Source: a methanogenic archaeon ISO4-H5 (GTDB lineage: Archaea > Thermoplasmatota > Thermoplasmata > Methanomassiliicoccales > Methanomethylophilaceae). From it: a stretch of DNA of 64,000 nt. Under the pieces are notes generated by a model. That model saw only the letters and a program-made list of their open reading frames with translations. It searched no databases and was not told the origin of the DNA. Made by a program: the position numbers and the translations under genes. The stretch lies in contig CP014214.1 of NCBI GenBank assembly GCA_001560915.1, positions 62,001 through 126,000 of the forward strand, read 5' to 3'. Positions 1 through 9,392 of the stretch are shown here, piece by piece (the first letter of the stretch is position 1; each line of letters starts with the position of its first letter).

Positions 1-2225
1 TCGACAGGACCTCCAACATGTCCGCCATGTCCCACCTCAGGAGGATTACCTCCTCCCTGACCAGGAGCCAGCCTCACTTCGAGGCCCGTGACCTTCACCC
101 TACCCAGTGGGGAAGGCTGTGCCCCTCCGAGACCCCCGAGGGTCAGAACTGCGGTCTGGTGAAGAACGCCGCCCTCATCATCGACGTCTCTCACGCCTGC
201 AACGAGCGCGACGTATTCAAGCTCCTGAAGGAGCTGGGACTTGACACCGTCAACGAGGAGGAGACCCGTGTGTTCCTCAACGGTGACCTGGTCGGAACCT
301 CCCGCGATCCCCAGAGGCTCGTCGACGAGCTCAGGAACCGCAGGAGGTACGGACTCATCGCCAACACCATCAACGTGCACTACGACACCGCGATGGAAGA
401 GATCATCATCAACTGCGACGAGGGCCGTCTCAGAAGGCCCCTGCTCGTTCTCAAGGACGGAAAGACCGTCCTCACCAGGAAGCACCTGGAGGCCATCCGC
501 GAGAGTCTCGCCGACGAGAACCACACCGGATTCACCTGGGACGACCTCTTCGGAGAGGGAATCATCGAGTGGCTTGACGCAGAGGAAGAGGAGGACGCAT
601 ACGTTCTTGTCTCCCCCTACGACCTGCCCCACAGGTGTCCCTGCTGCGGTCACGCACTGTCCGAGACCGACGTCGACTGGATGAACCCCGGAAAAGCCGA
701 GGACTGCGAGCTCACCTGCAGGTGGTGCAACGGCAAGTTCACCCTGCCCTCCAACATCACCCCCGAGCACACCCACCTCGAGGTCGACCCCATGATCATC
801 CTGGGAGTCGCCGCCGGTATCGTCCCCTACCCCGAGCACAACTCCGCACCCCGTATCACCATGGGTGCAGGAATGGCTAAGCAGGCCCTCGGAATCGCTA
901 CCGCCAACTACCGTATCAGGCCCGACACCCGCGGACACCTGATGCACTACCCCCAGGTCCCTCTGGTACAGACCCAGACCATGGACTTCATGGGCTACAA
1001 GTACAGGCCCGCAGGACAGAACTTCTGTATCGCGGTCATGTGCTACCACGGATACAACATCGAGGATGCTATCGTTATGAACAGGTCCTCCGTGCAGAGG
1101 GGTCTCGGAAGGTCCACCTTCATGAGGTCCTACCGTGCCGAGGAGCGTCTCTACCCCGGAGGAACCGCCGATAAGTTCCAGATCCCCTCGCCCGATGTGG
1201 TCGGCGTCCGCGCCGACGAGGCATACGCACACCTCGGAGAGGACGGTCTCATCTCCCCCGAGTCCTACGTCGAGGGATCCGATGTCCTCATCGGAAAGAC
1301 CTCTCCCCCCAGGTTCCTCGAGGAGGATACCGGAAGCATGCTGTCCACCCAGAAGGACAGGGAGACCTCCGTCACCGTCAGGCCCGGAGAGAAAGGATAC
1401 GTCGACTCTGTCATCGTCACCGCCAGCGAGAACGGCTCCAGGCTCGTTCGCGTAAAGGTCAGGGACGAGAGGATCCCCGAGCTCGGTGACAAGTTCTGTT
1501 CCAGGTTCGGACAGAAGGGAGTCGTCGGAAGGCTCGTCGACCAGTGCGACATGCCCTTCACCTCCGACGGTATCACCCCTGATATCATCGTCAACCCCCA
1601 CGGTATTCCTTCCCGTATGACCGTCGGACACGTCCTTGAGATGATCGCCGGTAAGGTCGGATCCATGGAGGCACGCACCATCGACGGTACCGCCTTCTCC
1701 GGAGAGTCCGAGGACTCCATCCGTGACGGACTCGTCAGGAACGGTTTCGCAAGGTCCGGAAAAGAGATCATGTACGACGGAAGGACCGGACACATGGTCG
1801 AGGCCGACATCTACACCGGAGTCATCTTCTACGAGAAGCTGCACCACATGGTTTCCGGAAAGCTGCACTACAGGTCCAGGGGACCCGTGCAGATCCTCAC
1901 TAGGCAGCCTACCGAGGGACGTTCCAGGCAGGGAGGTCTCAGGTTCGGAGAGATGGAGCGTGACTGTCTGATTGGTCACGGTGTATCCATGGTCATCAAG
2001 GACCGTCTCCTCGACCAGTCCGACGGAACCCAGCAGTACGTCTGCGGCAACCCGAACTGCGGTCACATCGCCATCACCGACAGGCAGGGCCAGTGCTACT
2101 GTCCTGTCTGTAAGAGCAACACGAACATCCACCTCGTGCAGACCTCCTACGCGTTCAAGCTCCTCATGGATGAGCTTCTGTCGCTGGGTGTAGCCATGAG
2201 GCTTCAGCTGGAGGACCTTTCATGA
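1..2225 (+). CDS. rpoB: DNA-directed RNA polymerase subunit B (RpoB), 5' truncated by the window edge
   Basis: Second-largest RNA polymerase subunit, forming the catalytic cleft with A'. The frame is open from base 3, and the first residues (DRTSNMSAMSHLRR) match the fork-loop region of RpoB, so the true start lies upstream and about the first third is missing. Visible RpoB blocks are SQPHFEARDLHPTQWGR, CPSETPEG, SRFGQKG and the switch region near GGLRFGEMERDCLIGHG. A C-terminal zinc ribbon with two cysteine pairs lies at about 2043-2125. An additional cysteine cluster (CPCC at 636-647, CRWC at 717-728) sits in an insertion before the EHTHLEVDP block. The stop overlaps the rpoA1 start (ATGA), implying translational coupling. 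Confidence 0.97.
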   Translation, partial: DRTSNMSAMSHLRRITSSLTRSQPHFEARDLHPTQWGRLCPSETPEGQNCGLVKNAALIIDVSHACNERDVFKLLKELGLDTVNEEETRVFLNGDLVGTSRDPQRLVDELRNRRRYGLIANTINVHYDTAMEEIIINCDEGRLRRPLLVLKDGKTVLTRKHLEAIRESLADENHTGFTWDDLFGEGIIEWLDAEEEEDAYVLVSPYDLPHRCPCCGHALSETDVDWMNPGKAEDCELTCRWCNGKFTLPSNITPEHTHLEVDPMIILGVAAGIVPYPEHNSAPRITMGAGMAKQALGIATANYRIRPDTRGHLMHYPQVPLVQTQTMDFMGYKYRPAGQNFCIAVMCYHGYNIEDAIVMNRSSVQRGLGRSTFMRSYRAEERLYPGGTADKFQIPSPDVVGVRADEAYAHLGEDGLISPESYVEGSDVLIGKTSPPRFLEEDTGSMLSTQKDRETSVTVRPGEKGYVDSVIVTASENGSRLVRVKVRDERIPELGDKFCSRFGQKGVVGRLVDQCDMPFTSDGITPDIIVNPHGIPSRMTVGHVLEMIAGKVGSMEARTIDGTAFSGESEDSIRDGLVRNGFARSGKEIMYDGRTGHMVEADIYTGVIFYEKLHHMVSGKLHYRSRGPVQILTRQPTEGRSRQGGLRFGEMERDCLIGHGVSMVIKDRLLDQSDGTQQYVCGNPNCGHIAITDRQGQCYCPVCKSNTNIHLVQTSYAFKLLMDELLSLGVAMRLQLEDLS

Positions 2226-5200
2226 ACACTGTAGATAGGAAAATCGGATCCATCAAGTTCTCCTGCATCTCTCCTGAAGAGATCAAGAACATGTCCGCGG
2301 TGAAGATCATCACCGCCGACACCTACGACGACGAGGGATACCCCATCCAGGGCGGTCTCATGGATCCCCGTATGGGAGTCATCGAGCCCGGACTCCGCTG
2401 TAAGACCTGTAACTGTAAGGTCGACGAGTGTCCCGGACACTTCGGACGTATCGAGCTCGCCATGCCTGTCATCCACGTCGGATTCGTGAAGGACATCAAG
2501 CTCATGCTCGAGTCCACCTGCTGCAAGTGCGGCAGGCTCATGCTGTCCCCCGAGGAGATCCAGAACAGGATCGACAGGCTGAACACCATCTCCGATCTCG
2601 GAGGAGACACCATCGATCAGAAGAATTACAGTAAAGAGACTGTCAAAGCGGCCTCTAACAGGGGAATCTGCCCCTACTGTAACGCTGAGCAGAGCAAGAT
2701 CAAGCTCGACAAGCCCACCACCTTCAGGATCGTCAACGAGAACAACAAGAAGCTGACCCCCCTCGAGGTCCGTGAGAGGCTCGAGAGGATCCCCGACGAC
2801 GACCTCAGGGCACTCGGAATGGATCCCGCGGTCTGCAGGCCCGAGTGGATGGTCCTCACCGCACTCGCCGTGCCCCCCGTGACCGTCAGGCCTTCCATCA
2901 CCCTGGAGTCCGGAGACAGGTCCGAGGATGACCTCACCCACAAGCTGGTCGATGTCCTCAGGATCAACCAGAGGCTCAGGGAGAACCGTGACAACGGTGC
3001 ACCCCAGCTCATCGTCGAGGATCTCTGGGAGCTCCTTCAGTACCATGTAACCACCTACTTCGACAACCAGACCTCCGGAATCCCTCCCGCAAGGCACAGG
3101 TCCGGAAGGCCCCTCAAGACCCTGGCCCAGAGGCTCAAGGGTAAGGAGGGAAGGTTCAGGTCCAACCTGTCCGGTAAACGTGTGAACTTCTCCGCACGTA
3201 CCGTCATCTCGCCCGACCCCAACCTCTCCATCAACCACGTCGGAGTACCTGTCCGCGCCGCCAGGGAGCTCACCGTTCCCATGCACGTCAACGAGCATAA
3301 CCTCGAGGAGATGAGGAAGTTCGTCATGCGCGGTCCCATCGCCTTCGGCAGGTTCCTCAACAAAGAGGACGGAACCTACGACCTGGAGGCATCCAACGCC
3401 TACATCGCCAAGGGACTCACCGACGAAGAGATGGACGAAGACTTCCTGACCGGAGTCAACTACGTCTTCAGGAACGACGGAAGGAGGATCAAGGTCACCT
3501 CCGAGAACGCCCCCACCGTGGCGGAGAACCTCAACATCGACTACGTCATCGAGAGGCAGCTCAGCGACGGACGCAACGGAGAGAAGGATATCGTCCTGTT
3601 CAACAGGCAGCCTTCGCTGCACAGGATGTCCATCATGGCCCACCGCGTCGTCGTCATGAAAGGACGTACCTTCAGGTTCAACCTCACCGACTGCGCACCT
3701 TACAACGCAGACTTCGACGGTGACGAGATGAACCTCCACGTCCTCCAGTCCGAGGAGGCCAGGGCCGAGGCCCGCATCATCATGCAGGTCCAGGAGAACA
3801 TCCTGTCCCCCAGGTACGGAGGACCCATCATCGGAGGAATCCACGACCACATCTCCGGTTCGTACTTCCTCACCCACGGTGATGTCAGGTTCAACAGGTA
3901 CGAGACCATGAACATCCTCTACAAACTGAGCGATGTCGGACTCGGCGGAAAGAAGAACATGCTCTTCGAGGAACTCAACAAGGACGGAGCAAGGCCCATC
4001 CCCGAGCCCAGCGGCACCGACGAGAACGGTCAGCCCTACTGGACCGGAAAGGACCTGTTCTCCATCGCCCTTCCCGAGGACCTCAACCTCACCTACAGGG
4101 CAGCCGTCTGCCAGTGCGGCGGACGCTGCCAGGGACAGAACCCCGGAGGAGTCTGCCCCACCGACGGATTCGTGAGGATCCGCAACGGAAAGCTCATCAC
4201 CGGAACCATCGACGAGAAGGGAATCGGAAACAGCAAGGGCAAGATCCTCGAGAAGATCGCCCGCGACTACGGATCCGACCGTGCCGCCAGGTTCCTGTAC
4301 GACGCCACCAGGCTCGCACTGGGAGCTGTCATGAACCACGGATTCTCCACCGGTATCAGCGATGAGGATATCCCCGAGGAGGCAGCCAACCAGATCAGGG
4401 AGAACTCCAAGGAGTGCATCCAGCAGGTCGACGAGCTCGTTGAGTCCTTCAGGGACGGAACCCTCGAGCAGATGCCCGGAAGGTCCGTCAGGGAGACCCT
4501 CGAGGTCAGGGCCCAGGGAATCCTGTCCGGAGCCCGTGACCAGGCCGGTAAGATCGCAGGAAACTACCTCGGTATGACTAACCCCGCCGTCATCATGGCC
4601 AAGACCGGAGCCCGTGGTTCGATGCTCAACCTGTCCCAGATGGCAGGATGTGTCGGACAGCAGTCCGTCCGTGGTGAGAGGATTGCAAGGGGATACTGGG
4701 ACAGGACCCTGCCCCACTTCCACAAGGGAGACCTCGGAGCATACGCAAAGGGATTCTGTCTGGATTCCTACAAGTCCGGTCTGACCCCCACCGAGTTCTT
4801 CTTCCACGCTATGGGAGGAAGAGAGGGTCTGGTCGATACCGCTGTCCGTACCGCCAGGTCCGGATACATGCAGAGGCGTCTGATCTCCGCACTGGAGGAC
4901 CTCAAGCTCACCACCGAGAACGCAGCTACCGTCTACCACGACGGACGTATCACCAATACTGTCGGAACCATCGTTCAGTTCAAGTACGGAGAGGACGGAA
5001 TCGACCCCTCCAAGGCAGTCCGCGGAGACGCGGTCAACCTCAACGACCTGTTCGCCGAGGTCCTCGGAGAGGACGCAGACAAGCTCCTCAACGTCGACAA
5101 GAAGGAGAACGAGGGAGACGACTACGGATCCCGCGAGAAGGACCTCGAGGGCTTCGATGACGATTCCGACTACGACAGCGACGAGGACAGCCTCGATTCC

Positions 5201-5233
5201 GACGGCGACTCCGACTACGAGGGAGGTGAGTGA
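2222..5233 (+). CDS. rpoA1: DNA-directed RNA polymerase subunit A' (RpoA1)
   Basis: N-terminal part of the largest RNA polymerase subunit (beta' equivalent). It holds the absolutely conserved Mg-binding loop [10 protein letters not shown] at residues 495-504, whose three aspartates coordinate the catalytic metal. Two N-terminal zinc-binding cysteine groups are visible ([16 protein letters not shown] and CCKCGRLML...CPYC). At 1003 residues it is about 100 longer than many archaeal A' subunits as I know them; part of the excess is a strongly acidic Asp/Ser/Glu tail over the last ~45 residues (about 5100-5230). The start overlaps the rpoB stop (ATGA), and the stop directly precedes rpoA2. Confidence 0.97.
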   Translation: MNTVDRKIGSIKFSCISPEEIKNMSAVKIITADTYDDEGYPIQGGLMDPRMGVIEPGLRCKTCNCKVDECPGHFGRIELAMPVIHVGFVKDIKLMLESTCCKCGRLMLSPEEIQNRIDRLNTISDLGGDTIDQKNYSKETVKAASNRGICPYCNAEQSKIKLDKPTTFRIVNENNKKLTPLEVRERLERIPDDDLRALGMDPAVCRPEWMVLTALAVPPVTVRPSITLESGDRSEDDLTHKLVDVLRINQRLRENRDNGAPQLIVEDLWELLQYHVTTYFDNQTSGIPPARHRSGRPLKTLAQRLKGKEGRFRSNLSGKRVNFSARTVISPDPNLSINHVGVPVRAARELTVPMHVNEHNLEEMRKFVMRGPIAFGRFLNKEDGTYDLEASNAYIAKGLTDEEMDEDFLTGVNYVFRNDGRRIKVTSENAPTVAENLNIDYVIERQLSDGRNGEKDIVLFNRQPSLHRMSIMAHRVVVMKGRTFRFNLTDCAPYNADFDGDEMNLHVLQSEEARAEARIIMQVQENILSPRYGGPIIGGIHDHISGSYFLTHGDVRFNRYETMNILYKLSDVGLGGKKNMLFEELNKDGARPIPEPSGTDENGQPYWTGKDLFSIALPEDLNLTYRAAVCQCGGRCQGQNPGGVCPTDGFVRIRNGKLITGTIDEKGIGNSKGKILEKIARDYGSDRAARFLYDATRLALGAVMNHGFSTGISDEDIPEEAANQIRENSKECIQQVDELVESFRDGTLEQMPGRSVRETLEVRAQGILSGARDQAGKIAGNYLGMTNPAVIMAKTGARGSMLNLSQMAGCVGQQSVRGERIARGYWDRTLPHFHKGDLGAYAKGFCLDSYKSGLTPTEFFFHAMGGREGLVDTAVRTARSGYMQRRLISALEDLKLTTENAATVYHDGRITNTVGTIVQFKYGEDGIDPSKAVRGDAVNLNDLFAEVLGEDADKLLNVDKKENEGDDYGSREKDLEGFDDDSDYDSDEDSLDSDGDSDYEGGE

Positions 5234-5235
5234 TA

Positions 5236-6747
5236 ATGGCACAGAAAGATACCATCGCAGCATTAGTGAAGAGGGGTATTGCCGACGAGGTCGCAACCAC
5301 CGTCGTGAAACAGTACGGATACGGCAGCCTCGGAGACATTTCCTCCGCAGGAGTCGACGGACTCGTCGAGAAAGGTCTCGACGAGGCAGTCGCCAAGGAG
5401 ATCATCGACAAGATCGGTACCCGCAAGGCCCCCAAGTCCCGCGCTCCCAAGGTAGTCGTTGCCGAGGAGCCCGAGGCTCCCGCCGAGCCCCAGGTACCCC
5501 AGGAGGAGTACTCAAACCCCCACGTGGAGACCGAGACCGAGTCCAAGCTCATGGGCATGGCAGCATCCCTGAAACTCGAGATCCCCAAGAAGGTCATCTA
5601 CGACATCGCCGACAGGATCGAGGGAGCAGAGCTCACCGACGACGTCTGCGAGAAGCTCCTGATCCGTGCGGCCGAGATGTACGCCAGCCACAAGATGGTC
5701 CAGAACGAGTCCGCCGGAGTCATGGCGGCCCACTCCATCGGAGAGCCCGGTACCCAGATGAACCTGCGTACCTTCCACTTCGCGGGAGTCGCATCCGTGT
5801 CCGTTACCCAGGGTCTTCCCCGTCTCATCGAGATCGTGGATGCCAGGCGCGAGCCCAGCACCCCTTCGATGAACATCCCCCTCAAGGGACTCGCACAGGA
5901 AGACCAGGCAATTGCCGAGCACGTTGCATCCGAGATCGAGATCACCACTCTGCTGGACGTCGCCTCTATCGAGACCGACATCACCAACATGAGGATTCTC
6001 ATCATCCCTGATGCGACCAAGATGGACAGGCGCGGTCTGACCGTTGACGACATCGTCGAGAAACTCAACAAGATCAAGGCCGTCCGCGGTCTGGTCGAGA
6101 AGAGTGCCGTCTCCTTCGACGGACCCAACAACGATGTTGCATGCAACATCATCATCTCGTCCGACCCCGAGAATCCCGCGCCTTTCACCAAACTGCAGGA
6201 GATGTACGAGGCCATCAAGAACGCCAGGCTCAAGGGAGTCGAGGGCATCAAGAGGGCACTCATCCACCCTGACCCCAAGACCGGTCAGTACAGCATCATC
6301 ACCGAGGGAAGCAACCTGAAGGAGATCCTGCAGGTCGAGGGTGTAGACGTGGACAACGTCATGACCAACTCCATCATCGAGATCGCAGACGTCTTCGGAA
6401 TCGAGGCGGCCAGGAACTCTATCATCCACGAGGCCACCTCTACCCTGGGCAACGCAGGTCTGGATGTCGACGTCAGGCACATCATGCTTGTCGCGGACCT
6501 CATGACCAACGACGGTACCGTAAGGGCCATCGGAAGGAACGGAGTGTCCGGAAAGAAGTCCTCTGTCCTGGCAAGGGCAGCCTTCGAGATCACCGCCGCC
6601 CACCTGCTGCACGCAGCAATGGTCGGAGAGGTCGACAAACTCGAGGGAGTGACTGAAAACATCATCGTAGGTCAGCCGGTGACCTTAGGAACCGGAGCAA
6701 TCAAACTTTATTACGATCCCAAAGCAAACAAGGAGGATATTGAATGA
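5236..6747 (+). CDS. rpoA2: DNA-directed RNA polymerase subunit A'' (RpoA2)
   Basis: C-terminal part of the split archaeal largest subunit, containing the bridge-helix/trigger-loop side of the enzyme ([35 protein letters not shown]). I start it at ATG 5236 because a GGAGGTGA ribosome-binding site ends seven bases before it; an in-frame GTG at 5230 is less likely. At 503 aa it is roughly 100 longer than usual A'' subunits. The extra part is N-terminal: residues 1-55 look like helix-hairpin-helix repeats ([18 protein letters not shown], then [19 protein letters not shown]), followed by a Pro/Glu-rich linker. The stop overlaps the rpl30e start (ATGA). Confidence 0.96.
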   Translation: MAQKDTIAALVKRGIADEVATTVVKQYGYGSLGDISSAGVDGLVEKGLDEAVAKEIIDKIGTRKAPKSRAPKVVVAEEPEAPAEPQVPQEEYSNPHVETETESKLMGMAASLKLEIPKKVIYDIADRIEGAELTDDVCEKLLIRAAEMYASHKMVQNESAGVMAAHSIGEPGTQMNLRTFHFAGVASVSVTQGLPRLIEIVDARREPSTPSMNIPLKGLAQEDQAIAEHVASEIEITTLLDVASIETDITNMRILIIPDATKMDRRGLTVDDIVEKLNKIKAVRGLVEKSAVSFDGPNNDVACNIIISSDPENPAPFTKLQEMYEAIKNARLKGVEGIKRALIHPDPKTGQYSIITEGSNLKEILQVEGVDVDNVMTNSIIEIADVFGIEAARNSIIHEATSTLGNAGLDVDVRHIMLVADLMTNDGTVRAIGRNGVSGKKSSVLARAAFEITAAHLLHAAMVGEVDKLEGVTENIIVGQPVTLGTGAIKLYYDPKANKEDIE

Positions 6748-7025
6748 GCGAAGTAGATATTAGCAAGGCACTGAAGGCAGCAATCTCCACCGGTAAGGTG
6801 GAGTTCGGAGTTGACCAGACCGAGAAGGCAGTCAAGAACGGAAAGGCACAGATGATCGTCCTTTCCGCCAACTGCCCCAGCGCGGAACTTGTCAACAACA
6901 AGGACGTCAAAATCCACATCTACAGTGGAAACAACATGGAGCTCGGCGCTCTGTGTGGAAAGCCCTTCTCCGTATCTGCTCTTGCCATCATCGACAAGGG
7001 TACTTCCAACATCTTAACGCTGTGA
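6744..7025 (+). CDS. rpl30e: Large ribosomal subunit protein L30e (eL30)
   Basis: Ribosomal protein of the L7Ae/L30e fold, 93 aa, the usual length. Recognisable segments are [30 protein letters not shown] and the C-terminal [17 protein letters not shown]. The position between rpoA2 and nusA is the standard archaeal arrangement. It overlaps rpoA2 by four bases (ATGA) and is followed by nusA after four bases, so it belongs to the polymerase operon. Confidence 0.95.
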   Translation: MSEVDISKALKAAISTGKVEFGVDQTEKAVKNGKAQMIVLSANCPSAELVNNKDVKIHIYSGNNMELGALCGKPFSVSALAIIDKGTSNILTL

Positions 7026-7029
7026 GACC

Positions 7030-7458
7030 ATGGCCGCAGATATCGTGCTAACGGAGGATACCCTGCGTTACATCGCACTCTTCCAGCAGCTGACCCACAC
7101 CAACGCGGTCGACTGCATGGAGACTGAGGACAAGCTCGTCTTCGTCGTCGAGAATGGACAGGGAAACATCGCTGTAGGAAAGAAAGGGGAGCACGTAATC
7201 AAACTCAAGGATATGACCGGAAAGAACATCCAGGTCGTCGAGTACTCCGATGATCCCCAGCAGTTCGTGATGAACGTATTCCACATCTACGGTCCTCAGA
7301 AGGTCGTTATCGAGCAGCGCGGAAACATCACCCACGCCACGGTAACTGTGGATCCCAAACTCAAGGGACGTGCCATCGGCAAAGCGGGAAAGAACCTCCG
7401 CATTGCCAGGGATATCGTGAACAGGCATCACGACATCCAGAGCATCAGCGTTGACTGA
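7030..7458 (+). CDS. nusA: Archaeal NusA-like transcription factor (two KH domains)
   Basis: Short archaeal NusA homologue (142 aa) with no S1 domain. Two KH-type RNA-binding motifs are visible, GNIAVGKKGEHVIKL at about residues 48-62 and GRAIGKAGKNLRIARDI at about residues 117-133. The family takes part in transcription elongation or termination and in RNA binding; the exact archaeal role is less clear. It is the last gene of the polymerase operon here: a strong stem-loop follows 24 bases after the stop, whereas many archaea continue into rps12 and rps7. Confidence 0.93.
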   Translation: MAADIVLTEDTLRYIALFQQLTHTNAVDCMETEDKLVFVVENGQGNIAVGKKGEHVIKLKDMTGKNIQVVEYSDDPQQFVMNVFHIYGPQKVVIEQRGNITHATVTVDPKLKGRAIGKAGKNLRIARDIVNRHHDIQSISVD

Positions 7459-7482
7459 AGCCGGAAGGCCCAAACATCTTAC

Positions 7483-7515
7483 ATCCCCCTTGCGGGGGAT
7501 ATTTCCTTTTTTCTG
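7483..7515 (+). terminator. Transcription terminator of the RNA polymerase operon
   Basis: Perfect 7-bp stem ATCCCCC / GGGGGAT with a TTGC loop (7483-7500), followed by a T-rich stretch (ATTTCCTTTTTTCTG). It ends the rpoB-nusA operon and lies just before the convergent end of the radical SAM gene. Confidence 0.8.
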
Positions 7516-7526
7516 TTATAAGAAAA

Positions 7527-8588
7527 TCAGTTGATGGGCGTCCTCTCGACCTCGAGACGGTCCTCGGTCGGGTACTCTTCGATGATGTAACATCTGTATG
7601 GGAGCTCTGTTCCAACTTCTTCCAGGATCCAGGGAGCTATCTCGAGTCTGTTGCGCTCCCTGTCAATGAACATAAGTTCGTCTGGCACATCGTAAGTTTC
7701 GGCAAGGAAGCGATATGCCTCATCAAGGTCCTTATGGTACACAATACCCTTGACTAAAGTTCCGTCGTCTGTAATAACATCGTATTCTTTTGCTATATGC
7801 TCCGCACGGCGGGCCAGGCGGTTCCTGAGCTGTACGCTGTCCTTGAAGGTGGACGAACAGAAGTGGATTGGGAGGTCCGGCAGTCTCTCGAGCACTTCCA
7901 TGGCGGTCTCCTCCGAACCCTTCACCGCGGATGACAGTTCGTCCTTGATCTCCAGGCCGAAACGGTCCATCATGCTCCAGTTGCTCTCGGAGAATTCCAG
8001 TTCGTTGAGGTTCACGAACTTCACTCCCGCCTCGAAGGCACTCTTGATCATCGTCACGAGTTCTTCCGTCTTCCCGGGGAGGGCGGGAACCTCGATGCCG
8101 ACGTCCAGGGAGGTCTGTTCCACTATAGAGGCGAGCTCGGTGGAACCGAGTTCTGCCCAGAGGTCTTCGGTCGGGTGGTACCTGATTTCGTCGAGACCCG
8201 CAGCCTCCAGCTTCTTGGCGTTCTCCAGGCTGATGACCGCGGTGTACATGTGGATGTGATGTTCCTTTCCGAACTGGGCTTTCAGGAGTTCGATGTAGTG
8301 GATGGTGCGGTCCAGCACGGCGGAGGGGTCCCCTCCGGTGATGCCGGTACCCTCAGCGTCCATGGATTCGGCCTCGCGGATGATATCCTCGTCGGAGTAG
8401 GCCCTGCCTTCGTTGGCATAGACGACATCCCTGCCCTTCTTTTCGTTGGAAATGGGGCAGTAGAAGCATCCCGCGCTGCATCTGCCGGTCACCAGGAGCA
8501 CCATCTTGGATCCCCTGATGCAGTACTGGCAGCCTTTGGCGAGATCGCCGTTGGCGGCGGAGCCCGATTCAAACCTCTGAACGCTCAT
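7527..8588 (-). CDS. Archaeal radical SAM protein with two cysteine motifs
   Basis: 353-aa radical S-adenosylmethionine enzyme. The [4Fe-4S]/SAM motif CSAGCFYC is at about residues 38-45, and an extra CQYC pair lies just before it (about residues 20-23), which could bind a second cluster or zinc. ITGGDPS matches the glycine-rich GGE-type SAM-binding motif. The start at 8588 (MSVQRFESG) is chosen because the frame further upstream is only antisense to pyrF and a TATA box lies 24 nt before it. It resembles uncharacterised archaeal radical SAM proteins (COG2108-like, tentative). The substrate is unknown. It is divergent from pyrF. Confidence 0.85.
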   Translation of the reverse strand: MSVQRFESGSAANGDLAKGCQYCIRGSKMVLLVTGRCSAGCFYCPISNEKKGRDVVYANEGRAYSDEDIIREAESMDAEGTGITGGDPSAVLDRTIHYIELLKAQFGKEHHIHMYTAVISLENAKKLEAAGLDEIRYHPTEDLWAELGSTELASIVEQTSLDVGIEVPALPGKTEELVTMIKSAFEAGVKFVNLNELEFSESNWSMMDRFGLEIKDELSSAVKGSEETAMEVLERLPDLPIHFCSSTFKDSVQLRNRLARRAEHIAKEYDVITDDGTLVKGIVYHKDLDEAYRFLAETYDVPDELMFIDRERNRLEIAPWILEEVGTELPYRCYIIEEYPTEDRLEVERTPIN

Positions 8589-8608
8589 GCCACTTCCATT
8601 GGCGAGTG

Positions 8609-8616
8609 TTATATAA
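8609..8616. promoter_or_regulatory. Palindromic TATA box shared by two divergent genes
   Basis: TTATATAA is its own reverse complement. Its centre (8612.5) lies exactly 24.5 nt from the first base of pyrF (8637) and 24.5 nt from the first base of the radical SAM gene (8588). This is the normal TATA-to-start distance for archaeal leaderless transcripts, so one box can serve both directions. No second TATA-like stretch exists in the 48-bp gap. Confidence 0.75.
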
Positions 8617-8636
8617 GATTCGTGCGATGGGCATGC

Positions 8637-9284
8637 ATGAGAAAGAGTTCGCGCCTTATTCTGGCACTCGACGAGACCGACAAGAGCAAAGCCTTGGCAA
8701 TCGCCGGGTCCGTGGCCGGACTCGTGGACGCCATCAAGATCAACTGGCCCCTGGTCCTTTCGGCCGGCCCCGAGATCATCACCGAGCTGTCCAAGTTCTC
8801 CGACGTCATCTGCGATTTCAAGGTCGCGGACATCCCCAACACCGTCCACCTCATCGTGGAGGGTTCCGTCAACCGCGGGGCCGCCGCAGTGATCGTGCAC
8901 GCCTTCCCCGGTAGCGACTCCCTCGAGGAAGCTGTAAAGACCGCCGGAGACCGTGCTGTCATCTATGCGGTTACCGAGATGAGCCATCCCGGAGGCAAGG
9001 AGTTCACAGCCCCCAACGCCGAGGCGCTGGCACAGATGGGTGTGAAGTGCGGAGTGGCAGGTTTCATCGCTCCCGCGACCCGTCCCGAGCGTATCGCCGC
9101 TATCAGGAAAATCATCGGAGACCGCGAGATCCTCTCTCCCGGTGTCGGTGCCCAGGGCGGTTCCGCCGCCGATGCCATCAAGGCCGGTGCCGATTACGTC
9201 ATCGTGGGCAGAGCAATCTACAAGGCCGAGAATCCCAGAGCTGTCGCCGAGCAGATCTGCAAAGAGATTCAGAGCGTACTCTGA
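8637..9284 (+). CDS. pyrF: Orotidine 5'-phosphate decarboxylase
   Basis: Last step of de novo UMP synthesis (OMP to UMP plus CO2). The 215-aa TIM-barrel protein shows LILALDET at the N-terminus, the catalytic DFKVADIPNT motif (Asp-Lys-Asp network) at about residues 60-69, and the phosphate-binding end SPGVGAQGG plus DYVIVGRAIY. The start ATG 8637 is the only suitable start in frame near the conserved N-terminus, and it follows a TATA box at leaderless distance. The open frame continues upstream only as antisense of the radical SAM gene. Confidence 0.95.
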   Translation: MRKSSRLILALDETDKSKALAIAGSVAGLVDAIKINWPLVLSAGPEIITELSKFSDVICDFKVADIPNTVHLIVEGSVNRGAAAVIVHAFPGSDSLEEAVKTAGDRAVIYAVTEMSHPGGKEFTAPNAEALAQMGVKCGVAGFIAPATRPERIAAIRKIIGDREILSPGVGAQGGSAADAIKAGADYVIVGRAIYKAENPRAVAEQICKEIQSVL

Positions 9285-9311
9285 ACGCTGTTCACGCGGG
9301 CGCTGGCTCTT

Positions 9312-9329
9312 TTTATAATATAATATAAG
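9312..9329 (+). promoter_or_regulatory. A/T-rich promoter upstream of aglB
   Basis: TTTATAATATAATATAAG is the only strong TATA-like tract in the 108-bp gap between pyrF and aglB. It predicts a transcript start near 9345-9355 and hence a short leader before ATG 9393. Confidence 0.6.
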
Positions 9330-9392
9330 AAGGGGTTAAATAGAGATTCGGGTATTGTGCGCTATTCCAAATCGATTTACGGAGATTCGAGA

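Noticed and set aside
2204-5296. A 1030-codon open frame antisense to rpoA1 (and similar long antisense frames over aglB, gatE and rpoA2).
   Set aside because: These mirror the strong codon bias of the sense gene (few T in third positions), have Val/Leu/Gly/Asp-rich meaningless composition and no start signals. The sense proteins are unmistakable.
8175-8636. Upstream extension of the pyrF frame by 154 codons.
   Set aside because: It is antisense to the radical SAM gene; the protein family begins at ATG 8637, which has its own TATA box.
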